Shown here: in pieces, positions 34,079 through 42,808 of the stretch
Numbering within the stretch: position 1 is the stretch's first letter
How the letters are laid out: each line of letters begins with the position of its first letter
From: JAMHWD01 sp035911135
Lineage (GTDB): Bacteria; Pseudomonadota; Alphaproteobacteria; Micavibrionales; Micavibrionaceae
Direction of reading: 5' to 3'
Length of the DNA stretch: 64,000 nt
NCBI GenBank assembly: GCA_035911135.1
Contig: JAMHWD010000017.1
Span: forward strand, 7,367-71,366
Notes under the pieces: generated by a model
The model's input: only the letters and a program-made list of their open reading frames with translations
Told to the model about the DNA's origin: nothing
Database searches by the model: none
Position numbers and translations under genes: made by a program

Positions 34079-34450
34079 TTAGCCGTTTTTCAGATATTTC
34101 CGGATCACGTCCAGAAAACCAGTGACTGAAATCGGTTTTGAAATGTAATCCTCACAGCCGCCTTCGCGAATTTTCTGCTCATCGCCCTTCATGGCAAAGG
34201 CCGTAACCGCAATAACGGGAATGGATTTCAGCCCATCATCATTTTTCAGCATCCGCGTCACTTCCAGACCGGAAACCTCGGGAAGCTGTATATCCATGAG
34301 AATAAGATCAGGCCGGTGCTCGCGCGCAAGATCCATGACATCGCGCCCATCACGCGTCTCGACCGTATCAATTCCATGTGCCTCCAACAGGTCATGGAAA
34401 AGTTTCATATTCAACTCGTTGTCCTCAACGATCAGAACCTTATGCGCCAC
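34079..34450 (-). CDS. divK: Polar-differentiation response regulator DivK
   Basis: A 123-residue single-domain receiver. Hallmarks are KVLIVEDNELNMKLFHDLLE at the start, the phosphoacceptor Asp in LILMDIQLPEVSG, Thr in IAVTAFAMKGD, and Lys in YISKPISV. The sequence matches the DivK subfamily rather than generic CheY. It lies directly upstream of pleD. In Caulobacter DivK controls the CckA-ChpT-CtrA relay through DivL, so a CtrA-type cell-cycle circuit is expected in this organism, although ctrA is outside the window. Confidence 0.92.
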   Translation of the reverse strand: MAHKVLIVEDNELNMKLFHDLLEAHGIDTVETRDGRDVMDLAREHRPDLILMDIQLPEVSGLEVTRMLKNDDGLKSIPVIAVTAFAMKGDEQKIREGGCEDYISKPISVTGFLDVIRKYLKNG

Positions 34451-34552
34451 TTGTATTATTCCCTCTTATGATATTCTTTATGATGTTGGTGATATTGAAT
34501 GAAATGAAATGTTCCCGCCCATCAAGTCTAGCCCCTATACCTTGCCAAAAAC

Positions 34553-35527
34553 TTAATTTTTATCTTTAACCTTGCCGCCAGAAGAACCTGAAACCCCGCA
34601 GCTTCCCTTCATTTTATCCAATGCGACTAGTTTCTGCGAGACCGAAAAATCATGATAATCTATTGTCATATCGCTAATGACGCCGTTTTCATGAAAAATA
34701 ATAGACATTTCATAGTCAGATGTCGCCTCAGGCTTGCTCAAAGGGAAAAATGCCAGCCGAACATTCCAGGCCGGTGATGATTGCAGGATCTCACTCATTG
34801 GCGTTACAGGGCCCATCACAGCCGAAACGGGGATTTTCTTGCCGATAAAGGCATTGATCTCAACGGGCCCCTCCTCATCGCTGCCATCAAAAATAACGGT
34901 GGTAAAAAACTTCTTTCCGGCTTTAATGGCATCCAAAACGGCCAGCGTATGCCCCATGGGAAACATCGAACCGGCCGGAAGGCTATAAGAAAGCCCTTCG
35001 GGGATGGAATAGCGAGCCTCACCCTTGTTTTCATCATCAAGATCGGCCTGACCGCGCAATTCTTCAAATACGTCACCGTCACGCTTGCGTTGAGAAGTAA
35101 AGCTCAAGGATTTCTTATCAAAGCTTTCATAGGTCGAAAATTCACTGGCAATTTCCATCGGCGGGCTATCGGCATATTCATAGCGCAGTTTAAAGCGATG
35201 ATTTGTGATCCAGGCCTCGCAGCTTGGTTGCCACTCATAAAACATCTGGCCGCCAATATTGATGATCTGCGATCCGCTTTTGCTGCCGGCCAGCTTGATA
35301 TCATAGAGCGCGCGGTGCGGCAAAAACCCGGCCTTGACGGCGGTATCATCGGCAGATGCCCGGGCGATGGAAGATTTTTCCTCCGTACTGACCTGCGTCT
35401 CCTGGGCATGGGCCGGCGATGTCTCGGCAGCCTTGCGGAGAGCCGCCTTAAAACCGACAAACGCGCCGCCAGCGGCCAAAGAGGCCACAAAAATAATAAT
35501 GATGATCTTACGCATTGCTGGGGACAT
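34553..35527 (-). CDS. EipB/DUF1849 family periplasmic protein
   Basis: A 324-residue exported protein with an N-terminal hydrophobic signal or anchor (IIIIIFVASLAAGGAFVGF). The mature domain has family features: FLPHRALYDIKL, GGQMFYEWQPSCEAW, and a late cysteine in KGSCGVSG that could pair with the early Cys as reported for EipB. EipB is a spiral beta-barrel protein needed for cell-envelope integrity in Brucella. The C-terminus is Lys/Gly rich. It precedes divK by 102 bases on the same strand but is probably a separate unit. An in-frame ATG at 35515 is an equally possible start. Confidence 0.85.
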   Translation of the reverse strand: MSPAMRKIIIIIFVASLAAGGAFVGFKAALRKAAETSPAHAQETQVSTEEKSSIARASADDTAVKAGFLPHRALYDIKLAGSKSGSQIINIGGQMFYEWQPSCEAWITNHRFKLRYEYADSPPMEIASEFSTYESFDKKSLSFTSQRKRDGDVFEELRGQADLDDENKGEARYSIPEGLSYSLPAGSMFPMGHTLAVLDAIKAGKKFFTTVIFDGSDEEGPVEINAFIGKKIPVSAVMGPVTPMSEILQSSPAWNVRLAFFPLSKPEATSDYEMSIIFHENGVISDMTIDYHDFSVSQKLVALDKMKGSCGVSGSSGGKVKDKN

Positions 35528-35808
35528 ATCGATATAAAAGGCTTTAGGCCATAAGCGGCTTGATTAGCATATCATCATAGCCTAAAGCGCCGCCAAGGCC
35601 AAGGCCGCCTATGGACAGGGCATGGGCAAAATTTTCTTCCCTTTTCAGGGCAATATTACCCGCAAGATTTGAAGGCAAGCCTGATAATCGCATCACAAAA
35701 ATTAACTTAAAGCATTGAATATAAACGATTTTGCAAAATGGCATAGAATTCGCATGGAACGAATACAGGAATGATGACGTTTGATAACAATAAAGGGTAG
35801 CTATAGAA

Positions 35809-36141
35809 ATGACCAGCGACACAGTACACGATAACCAATTGCAATGGAAAGCCCGCCTGGGCAAAGCCCCAGCCTTTACAGCGCGCCCGGCGCCTCAGGC
35901 TCCTGCCGAGAATGGCCTTGAATTGACACGCATGCAGAATTTTCTGGATGGGCGTCAGGATATTTTTGATGTGCTGGAAAATCACGCCGCCAATTCACAG
36001 ATGAAAATCCGCATTCCCAACAAACGCTATGATTCCGGAGAGGATGACCTAAGCCAGAGCAGTCTGTTTCGCTCTCTCTGGACGAAGCTTCGCAGCCAGA
36101 TGAATGAGTTGGGAAGCGATTTTTCCAACATCCGCGATTAA
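35809..36141 (+). CDS. Hypothetical protein, 110 residues
   Basis: Unrecognised soluble protein. It has a Pro/Ala-rich N-terminal segment (RPAPQAPAENG), then predicted helices (TRMQNFLDGRQDIFDVLENH, and a C-terminal LFRSLWTKLRSQMNELGSDF). There is no signal peptide, membrane segment or cysteine. A strong intrinsic terminator follows at 36203-36248, supporting a monocistronic unit. The 281 bases upstream, back to the eipB start, hold no other credible gene. Confidence 0.6.
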   Translation: MTSDTVHDNQLQWKARLGKAPAFTARPAPQAPAENGLELTRMQNFLDGRQDIFDVLENHAANSQMKIRIPNKRYDSGEDDLSQSSLFRSLWTKLRSQMNELGSDFSNIRD

Positions 36142-36202
36142 ATTACTTTTTGCCTGCCGCCCTGACCCCAACCCGTAACCCCCAAGGCAGGCAAACCCCC
36201 AA

Positions 36203-36248
36203 GTCCGGCTCTGCGCCCGATCTCAAGGCGCGAGCCGGACATTTTTTT
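36203..36248 (+). terminator. Intrinsic terminator downstream of the 110-residue gene
   Basis: A 9-bp stem GTCCGGCTC/GAGCCGGAC (36203-36211 with 36232-36240), extended by an inner GCGCC/GGCGC pairing, is followed by A and seven Ts. A second, weaker inverted repeat (TTGCCTGCC with GGCAGGCAA) lies just before it at about 36150-36194. Confidence 0.85.
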
Positions 36249-36342
36249 CTTATATATTAAGGCCATAGTGATAATTTTGACTTTTTCGCAGCGCAGGAAT
36301 ACCATAACCTCATTCCGTTGCAACTATTTATGAGGTTATAAA

Positions 36343-37308
36343 TTGCGTGCATCCGTTCTTCACCTTGCCTCCACTCACCCAGAAGACTCTGAAAACTTCC
36401 TGAACGCCGAAATGACGGCAGGATTAAAACTGGCCGATCTGCCGCCCACATTAAATACAATCAAGCGATCCTTGCTGCCGGAAGATTTCATCGTGTTTAT
36501 TCAGGCCGAGGACGCGGATGAAATCCGGCGCAAGAATGATCCCCTGTCGGAATTTATCAATATCGATGCGTTGCCTGCGCCAATCCGCAATTTCGTGCGC
36601 CTGCAAAACGAGATATCCGGCCGCGAGGTCGGCCAGATGGAAGCCGTCATATCGCCTGTAACAATCACAGCATTCACCTCGCCAGCCAGCAAATTATTTG
36701 AGAAAAAACGCCGCAAGGAAGAATGGGATCGCTATGTATTCCTGCTTTATCTGCAATTTTATAATGAGCTTTTCACCAAGACGTGGCTAAAGATTGAAGT
36801 GACCCGCGCCAAGCTGGAGGCTGTTAAGGAGGAATTACTCGCAGTCAAGGAAGATACGGCCTTTAACAACGCCGCTGAAGGCCTGCAGGAAAAAATAGAC
36901 ACCTTCCTGAAAAAAGATCTGAAGACTTACGAAGAACGCCTGCAAGATACGTCGCGCCCGCCATCAGAAGAAGAGCTTATACAGATCAATCAGGAGATTG
37001 ATGAAAAGATTGAGCGCCTGAGCATCTCGGCAAAAATTCTCCGTGTTCTTGGCGGCAGTATTTTTCTTGGGCTTGAGAAACTATATCTGGCTTTTTATCT
37101 CAACAATCTTTCGCACACATCGGAAAAGGATATTGCGCGAACATTGCGTAATGTCGATCCGGTTGTTTTCACACCGGAAAATCTGAAAGATCTTAACCTG
37201 AAATCCGGCCCCAAAAAAGAAGACACAGAAAAAGAAGAGGAAAGCATCAAGCCGCCTCCACCGCCGCCAGCAGATGATTCATCATCAACTGCGCCGGATG
37301 GTGCCTGA
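36343..37308 (+). CDS. Hypothetical cytoplasmic protein, 321 residues
   Basis: Not recognised. The TTG start at 36343 is supported by GAGG 7 bases upstream; the nearby ATG at 36329 leads to an immediate stop. The N-terminal ~130 residues are mixed alpha/beta (SLLPEDFIVFIQAEDADEI). The middle (140-245) is strongly helical and charged (RAKLEAVKEELLAVKEDTAF and IDEKIERLSISAKILRVLGG), suggesting a coiled coil. The tail has KKEDTEKEEE and a run of six prolines. No transmembrane helix is certain, though ILRVLGGSIFLGLEKLYLAF is hydrophobic. Its stop abuts the aspS stop (convergent, no gap). Confidence 0.6.
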   Translation: MRASVLHLASTHPEDSENFLNAEMTAGLKLADLPPTLNTIKRSLLPEDFIVFIQAEDADEIRRKNDPLSEFINIDALPAPIRNFVRLQNEISGREVGQMEAVISPVTITAFTSPASKLFEKKRRKEEWDRYVFLLYLQFYNELFTKTWLKIEVTRAKLEAVKEELLAVKEDTAFNNAAEGLQEKIDTFLKKDLKTYEERLQDTSRPPSEEELIQINQEIDEKIERLSISAKILRVLGGSIFLGLEKLYLAFYLNNLSHTSEKDIARTLRNVDPVVFTPENLKDLNLKSGPKKEDTEKEEESIKPPPPPPADDSSSTAPDGA

Positions 37309-39111
37309 TTATCCGGCCACCGCAATCTTGGCCTTGGGCATATCGAGCTTGATATGCAGGTCTTTGAGCTGTTCCGGCGTGATATCCGAAGGCGCGGCCA
37401 TCATCTGATCCTCATACTGGCCGTTCATGACGAAGGCATAAACTTCGCGCAAATTCGGCTCATCGGCCAGCAGCATGACAATACGGTCCAGGCCAAAGGC
37501 CAAGCCACCATGCGGCGGCGGACCATAACGGAAGGCATTCAGCATGCCGCCGAATTTCTTCTCCAGCACGTCTTTGGAATACCCGGCCAGCGCAAAGGCC
37601 TTTTCCATGATTTCAGGACGGTGGTTACGGATACCGCCCGAAGCCAGCTCATAACCGTTGCACACGCAATCATACTGCATGGCTTTGATGGTAAGCGGAT
37701 CTTGATTTGTAAGGGCGTCGAGGCCCCCTTGCGGCATGGAAAACGGATTGTGCGAGAAATCAACCTTCTGGCTGCGCTCGTCAAATTCATACATCGGGAA
37801 ATCAACCACCCAGCAGAATTTGTAAACGCCCTTCTCGCGCACGCCCATGTCATCACAGATTTTATCGCGGGCCTGACCGGCAAATTTCGCGGCCTTGCCT
37901 TCCATGTTACAAACAAAGAAGACCGCATCGCCGTCTTCAAGGCCGGCAGTGTTTTTAAGTTCTGCCTGCGCGGCTTCGGGCACGAATTTGGCAATCGGGC
38001 CTTGACCTGCGCCATCCTTGAACAGGATATACCCCAGACCCGGCGCGCCTTCGCCTTGTGCCCATGAATTGAGCTTATCAAAGAAACTGCGCGGTTGGTC
38101 GGCAACCTTGGGCGCGCGAATGGCACGCACCACGCCGCCCTTTTCGATCGTGCCTTTAAAGGCTTTAAACTCGACATCCGCGCGGGCAAAGACCGAAGTG
38201 ACATCCGAGATTATCAGAGGATTGCGCAAATCCGGCTTATCAGAGCCATATTTCAACATCGCATCCGCATAGGTGAGGTTCGGCAGCCATTCCACCTTGC
38301 GCTTCTCGCCCGTGAAATCAGCAAATTCATTAAAGATACCTTCGATGACAGGTTGCATGGTGGCATGCACATCTTCCTGATTGACAAAGCTCATTTCCAC
38401 ATCCAGCTGGTAGAATTCGGCCAGACGGTCCGCGCGGCCGTCCTCATCACGGAAACAGGGCGCAATCTGGAAGTAACGATCAAATCCGCCCACCATCAAA
38501 AGCTGCTTGAACTGCTGCGGGGCCTGCGGCAGGGCATAGAATTTACCGGGGTGCAAACGGGATGGCACGAGATAATCACGCGCGCCTTCCGGCGAGCTGG
38601 CGGTCAGGATCGGCGTCTGGAATTCCTGAAAATTCTGCTCCCACATGCGCTGGCGCATGGAACGCGTAACGCCGTTCCGCAGACGCAGATTCTTCTGCAT
38701 CTTCTCGCGGCGCAGATCAAGATAGCGGTAGCGCAAGCGGATTTCCTCGCCGGCTCCGTCATCTTCTGCAACCTGAAACGGGATGACATCGGCGGCAGAT
38801 TGCAAAATAGCTTCCTTGATTTCAATCTCGATCTCGCCGGTTTTCATCTTGGTGTTGACCGTCTCGGCCGTCCGGGCCTTCACAAGGCCTGTGATCGTAA
38901 TCACGCTCTCATTGCGCCATGTATTCATGGTATCAATCAGAGGGGAGCCTTCCTCCACCACGCATTGCGTCACGCCATAAGTATCGCGCAAATCAATGAA
39001 CAAAACCCCGCCATGGTCGCGGATTTTATGAATCCAGCCGGAAAGCTTCACGGTCTGGCCAGCCTCTGCCTTGGAAAGCGCGCCACAATTATGGGTTCTG
39101 TAAAGGTGCAT
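37309..39111 (-). CDS. aspS: Aspartyl-tRNA synthetase
   Basis: Class II aminoacyl-tRNA synthetase charging tRNA-Asp, 600 residues from the ATG at 39111 (MHLYRTHNCG), the usual N-terminus; an ATG 15 bases upstream is less likely. The OB-fold anticodon domain has LSGWIHKIRDHGGVLFIDLR. Motif 2 reads FRDEDGRADRLAEFYQLDVE and motif 3 GLAFGLDRIVMLL. The bacterial GAD insertion domain lies between motifs 2 and 3. Many alphaproteobacterial AspRS are non-discriminating and also charge tRNA-Asn for GatCAB, but that cannot be decided here. Divergent from rnd, a common alphaproteobacterial pairing. Confidence 0.95.
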   Translation of the reverse strand: MHLYRTHNCGALSKAEAGQTVKLSGWIHKIRDHGGVLFIDLRDTYGVTQCVVEEGSPLIDTMNTWRNESVITITGLVKARTAETVNTKMKTGEIEIEIKEAILQSAADVIPFQVAEDDGAGEEIRLRYRYLDLRREKMQKNLRLRNGVTRSMRQRMWEQNFQEFQTPILTASSPEGARDYLVPSRLHPGKFYALPQAPQQFKQLLMVGGFDRYFQIAPCFRDEDGRADRLAEFYQLDVEMSFVNQEDVHATMQPVIEGIFNEFADFTGEKRKVEWLPNLTYADAMLKYGSDKPDLRNPLIISDVTSVFARADVEFKAFKGTIEKGGVVRAIRAPKVADQPRSFFDKLNSWAQGEGAPGLGYILFKDGAGQGPIAKFVPEAAQAELKNTAGLEDGDAVFFVCNMEGKAAKFAGQARDKICDDMGVREKGVYKFCWVVDFPMYEFDERSQKVDFSHNPFSMPQGGLDALTNQDPLTIKAMQYDCVCNGYELASGGIRNHRPEIMEKAFALAGYSKDVLEKKFGGMLNAFRYGPPPHGGLAFGLDRIVMLLADEPNLREVYAFVMNGQYEDQMMAAPSDITPEQLKDLHIKLDMPKAKIAVAG

Positions 39112-39237
39112 GTCTGATCGTCTCAATCTTTTGTAAAATAGCCTGTAATATCAGTTTTTTAGCGTTAATAAGGCCCAGAGGCAAAGGATTTTTCATTTTT
39201 TATTGGTCTTGCCTGAAAATTATGCATAGTAAGGCCC

Positions 39238-40410
39238 ATGATTATCACCAAGCAATCCGAACTGGACGATCTTTGCGCCCGGCTGGCCAGCCAGCCCTTT
39301 ATTACCGTGGATACGGAATTTCTGCGCGAAAAGACCTATTATCCCAAATTATGCCTTATACAGGTCAGCGGCCCGGATAAAAATCCCTACGCGATTGATC
39401 CGCTGATCAAAAAGCTGGATCTTGAGCCGTTTCTGGCCTTGCTCAGCAATGAAAAAATCCTGAAAGTTTTTCATGCCGCGCGTCAGGATCTGGAAATTTT
39501 CTTCCAGCTTTCCGGCAAAGTTGTTGCCCCGATATTTGATACGCAAATTGCCGCGATGGTTTGTGGATACGGCGATTCCGTTGGTTATGAAAGTCTGGTT
39601 CGCAACATAACCGGCGGCCAGCTGGATAAAAGCGTCCAGTTTACCGATTGGTCGCGCCGCCCCCTGACAGACCGCCAGATTGATTACGCGCTGGGGGATG
39701 TCACGCATCTTTGCGATATCTATCTGAAACTTTCCGCCGAGCTTGAGAAAACGGGCCGCATGTCATGGGTTTTTGAAGAGGAGGAAATCCTGACCGATCC
39801 CGCCACCTATAAAAACGAGCCCTATGATATGTGGCGCAAGGTCAAGATCAAATCTCCCAAGCGTAAAACTCTGGCTGTCTTGCGTGAAGTGGCTGCCTGG
39901 CGCGAGACGCGTGCACAAGAAAAAAACCTGCCCCGCAGCTGGATTTTAAAAGACGAGACACTGGCTGAAATTGCGGCGCATGCTCCCAAAAATCTTGAGG
40001 AGCTTGGAAAAATCCGTAATTTCCCCAAGGAATCTTCCAAGGGCGAGGCTGGCGAAAATTTTCTGGCAATGATCGAAAAAGTCCGCCAGATGCCACAATC
40101 CGATTATCCGGATATTGAGAAAAAGCCGCCTTTGCCGCCGCATATCTCGGCGATTGTCGATGTCCTGCGGATGCTGTTGAAAATTCAGGCGGCCGAACAT
40201 GGCGTGGCCGCAAAACTGATTGCTGATTCCGATGAACTTGAGCAGATCGCCCTTGAGGAAAACCCGGACGTGCCGCCTTTAAAAGGCTGGCGTTACGAGA
40301 TATTCGGGCAAGATGCGATAGCCTTGAAAAAAGGCGAGATTGCTATTGGCCTGCAAAACGGTAAAATTACAAAATTCAAAACGGGTGGCGACATAGCGCC
40401 ACGTATTTGA
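39238..40410 (+). CDS. rnd: Ribonuclease D
   Basis: 3'-5' exoribonuclease of the DEDD superfamily involved in tRNA 3' maturation, 390 residues. The exonuclease motifs are ITVDTEFLREKTYYPKLCLI (Exo I, Asp and Glu), FHAARQDLEIFF (Exo II) and the DYALGDVTHLCDIYLKL region (Exo III, Tyr and Asp). One or two HRDC domains follow (LREVAAWRETRAQEKNLPRS). It is divergent from aspS and followed 30 bases later by the phosphohistidine phosphatase gene. Confidence 0.94.
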   Translation: MIITKQSELDDLCARLASQPFITVDTEFLREKTYYPKLCLIQVSGPDKNPYAIDPLIKKLDLEPFLALLSNEKILKVFHAARQDLEIFFQLSGKVVAPIFDTQIAAMVCGYGDSVGYESLVRNITGGQLDKSVQFTDWSRRPLTDRQIDYALGDVTHLCDIYLKLSAELEKTGRMSWVFEEEEILTDPATYKNEPYDMWRKVKIKSPKRKTLAVLREVAAWRETRAQEKNLPRSWILKDETLAEIAAHAPKNLEELGKIRNFPKESSKGEAGENFLAMIEKVRQMPQSDYPDIEKKPPLPPHISAIVDVLRMLLKIQAAEHGVAAKLIADSDELEQIALEENPDVPPLKGWRYEIFGQDAIALKKGEIAIGLQNGKITKFKTGGDIAPRI

Positions 40411-40440
40411 AGAATAAAACAATCAGGGAAGGCGATAATA

Positions 40441-40971
40441 ATGCGGCGAATTTATATTCTGCGTCATGCCAAGGCCGTTGCCGGCACGACTGAGGCCGAT
40501 ATCGACCGCAACCTTGCCGATCAGGGCATCCAAGATGCCGCCGCACTGGGCATTTATTTCAAGCGCAAAGATTACACGCCCGATTATATCCTTTGCTCTC
40601 CCGCGGCGCGCACGCAACAAACCCTTGAAAAATTAGAGCTGCCTGCCGCCATAAAACAAGATAATCCTTCGGTTATTTATGATGGCAACAAGGCTCATCT
40701 TCTGGATATCCTAAGAGACTGCCCGGATAATACGGCTTCCGTTCTTCTTGTCGGCCACAATCCATCCCTGCATGAGCTGGCATTAAAACTGGCCGATGAG
40801 GACAGCGCGCTTTTCGGACGACTGCTGCAAGGCTTCAAACCCGGCACCATGGCGGTACTGGATTGTCCGGTCAAGATATGGGCTGATCTGCAGGAGCATC
40901 AAAACGCGATTTTTGATCTGACAGAGCCATTGGACTACAACGCGCCTTCCACGCCGGCGCGCTGGATGTAG
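40441..40971 (+). CDS. SixA-like histidine phosphatase
   Basis: A 176-residue member of the histidine phosphatase superfamily. The catalytic RHG-type motif is YILRHAKAV (nucleophilic His9). The second His is in LLVGHNPSLHELAL, and CSPAARTQQTLEKL supplies the Arg. The small size and lack of extra domains match SixA phosphohistidine phosphatases, which dephosphorylate phospho-relay proteins. A GGAAGGCG ribosome-binding site precedes the ATG. Its substrate here is unknown. It is next to rnd, a frequent but not obligate arrangement. Confidence 0.85.
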   Translation: MRRIYILRHAKAVAGTTEADIDRNLADQGIQDAAALGIYFKRKDYTPDYILCSPAARTQQTLEKLELPAAIKQDNPSVIYDGNKAHLLDILRDCPDNTASVLLVGHNPSLHELALKLADEDSALFGRLLQGFKPGTMAVLDCPVKIWADLQEHQNAIFDLTEPLDYNAPSTPARWM

Positions 40972-40982
40972 AATTCTAAAAA

Positions 40983-41705
40983 CTAGAACAAATCAGGCTG
41001 CTGCATTTCCATCATGACGCGGCGCATCAGCGGAATGGATATTTTCTGACGCTGCGCCAACGCCATTTCATCGGCGCGCGCCACAATCTCCCGCGCCGCA
41101 TCAAATGACCGTTCCATCCGCGGCAGAATATAATTGATAATGTCATTGGTTACGCTGAGCTGGCGATCGGAAAAGAGTTTGATCAGCACAGAGGCCAGCA
41201 ATGTATCTTCCGGCGGACGTATCGCGGCCAGCGGCGCGGCGCGCATACGCGAGGCAATATCGGCAATCGCAAATTCAGCGCGCGAAGGCGGCATACGCGA
41301 TGTAATCAGCATACTGCGCCCTTCTTCCTTGAAGATATTATAAAGGTGAAAAAGCGTCTCCTCGGCCTCGACCGTGCCAATCCAAAGATCAATCCCATCC
41401 AGCACGATATTCTCTGCCGCGCCGGCAATTTCATCAGCGCTGCGGGTGGCCAGAAGATCCGGACGGATCACTTCCGCGCGGGATATATCACGCCATACAG
41501 CCGCCAGATGACTTTTGCCGCTGGCCGCGGGCCCCGTGATCACCAGCAAGGGTGCAGGCCAATCCGGCCAGCGATCAATCCATCCCACCGCATCCCGGTT
41601 TTCAGGGCCAATCAGAAAATCTGCGCGCCCATAAGCCAGCCGCGCGCCCAGATTGAGCGGCAATTGCTGATGCCTTGTAACATTGCGCTGCGGCGCTTCG
41701 CTCAT
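40983..41705 (-). CDS. hdaA: DnaA-related inactivator HdaA
   Basis: A 240-residue protein homologous to the AAA+ and adjoining region of DnaA. It promotes ATP hydrolysis on DnaA when bound to the sliding clamp, so limiting re-initiation. The clamp-binding motif QLPLNL is at residues 14-19 and the P-loop GPAASGKS at 58-65. The sensor and lid regions follow, and the DNA-binding domain IV of DnaA is absent, as expected for Hda. Its ATG overlaps the AI-2E transporter stop by 4 bases. The order DUF2066, transporter, hdaA is common in alphaproteobacteria. Confidence 0.9.
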   Translation of the reverse strand: MSEAPQRNVTRHQQLPLNLGARLAYGRADFLIGPENRDAVGWIDRWPDWPAPLLVITGPAASGKSHLAAVWRDISRAEVIRPDLLATRSADEIAGAAENIVLDGIDLWIGTVEAEETLFHLYNIFKEEGRSMLITSRMPPSRAEFAIADIASRMRAAPLAAIRPPEDTLLASVLIKLFSDRQLSVTNDIINYILPRMERSFDAAREIVARADEMALAQRQKISIPLMRRVMMEMQQPDLF

Positions 41706-42802
41706 GCTTTGCAGCCTTTATAATAAGAGCTTTCGCGGTATTTCTCGATAGCAAAACCCAGCAATACGCCAATGCTGGCTGTAACCGGAATAGCCAGCAG
41801 CATGCCGGTAATCCCCATCAAGGCGCTGCCCGCCATCAGGGCAAAAAATATCCATAAAGGATGCAGACCTACGCTATCGCCCAGCAATTTAGGCGTTAAA
41901 ACATTGCCCTCGATAATCTGCCCGATCAGAAATATCCCGGCGATCAGGCCCACAAATCCCCAATCACCGCCTGTCTGGAACCAGGCAACAGCAACGCCCA
42001 CGATCAATCCAACCGTTGATCCCACCATGGGAATAATATTCAATATGCCGGCGGCCAGACCGATGATAAATCCCGATTCCAGCCCCGCCAGCGACAGGCA
42101 GATTGCGTATATCACAGCCAGAACCGATACGACCAGAATTTGCCCGCGCATAAATCCGGCCACCTTGCCATCAATCCCGCGCGCCAGTTTCAATACCGTC
42201 TCGCGGTGATCGCAAGGAATAAGATCCTCCATCCAGCGCGTGAATTGCGGCCATTCCTTGATCATGAAATAAGTAACGATCGGCGTAATCACCAAAACAG
42301 TAATAAACGACACAATTGCCGCGCCGCCTGCCTTCAGCCCGCCCAGAATAGTCTTGCCCGCCGCCAAAGCCGGAATAGTATTCTGCGCAATTTCCTTCAC
42401 ATCCGTCGCCGCCGCGCGGTCACCGACAACAGAATAAAACCGCTCGATATAAGGCTCCAGAAACTCTTCCATCTTATGCAGGTAATAGGGCGTGCGCTCA
42501 ATCAACACGCTGATTTCCTGCATGATGACCGGAACCATAAAAGCGGCACATGTCAGTATGAAAAAATAAAACAGCACCACAATCCACAGCGCAACGCGCC
42601 AGCGCGGAATACCAAAATCATCCATCTTGTTGACAACCGGATTGAGCAGATAAGCCGCAGCAATCCCCAGCGCAAAGGGCAGAATAATATCACTGAACAC
42701 CCAGACAAAAAGACCAAGGCAGAGAAGACCACCCAGCCAGAAAAACATCTGGTTTTTCCAATCCTGCGGTGAAATGGGCGAATGCGTTTTTGGGGCTGTC
42801 AT
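41702..42802 (-). CDS. AI-2E family (PerM-type) membrane transporter
   Basis: A 366-residue polytopic inner-membrane protein with about eight membrane helices and the family signatures PFALGIAAAYLLNPVV near the N-terminus, a central soluble loop (140-210), and GLIAGIFLIGQIIEGNVLTPKLLG towards the end. Members are permeases or antiporters of uncertain substrate; the autoinducer name comes from one E. coli protein. It starts 6 bases downstream of the DUF2066 stop and overlaps hdaA, so all three form one operon. Confidence 0.88.
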   Translation of the reverse strand: MTAPKTHSPISPQDWKNQMFFWLGGLLCLGLFVWVFSDIILPFALGIAAAYLLNPVVNKMDDFGIPRWRVALWIVVLFYFFILTCAAFMVPVIMQEISVLIERTPYYLHKMEEFLEPYIERFYSVVGDRAAATDVKEIAQNTIPALAAGKTILGGLKAGGAAIVSFITVLVITPIVTYFMIKEWPQFTRWMEDLIPCDHRETVLKLARGIDGKVAGFMRGQILVVSVLAVIYAICLSLAGLESGFIIGLAAGILNIIPMVGSTVGLIVGVAVAWFQTGGDWGFVGLIAGIFLIGQIIEGNVLTPKLLGDSVGLHPLWIFFALMAGSALMGITGMLLAIPVTASIGVLLGFAIEKYRESSYYKGCKA

Positions 42803-42808
42803 GAAATA

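Noticed and set aside
34781..35554. 257-codon plus-strand open frame opposite the EipB gene
   Set aside because: Shadow of a signal-peptide-bearing protein with family motifs on the other strand.
35544..35864. 106-codon minus-strand frame with a hydrophobic N-terminus upstream of the 110-residue gene
   Set aside because: Overlaps the start of the plus-strand gene; hydrophobic look comes from AT-rich intergenic sequence and no ribosome-binding site was seen.
38095..39117. 340-codon plus-strand open frame opposite aspS
   Set aside because: Antisense of a full aspartyl-tRNA synthetase; no domain or ribosome-binding site supports it.
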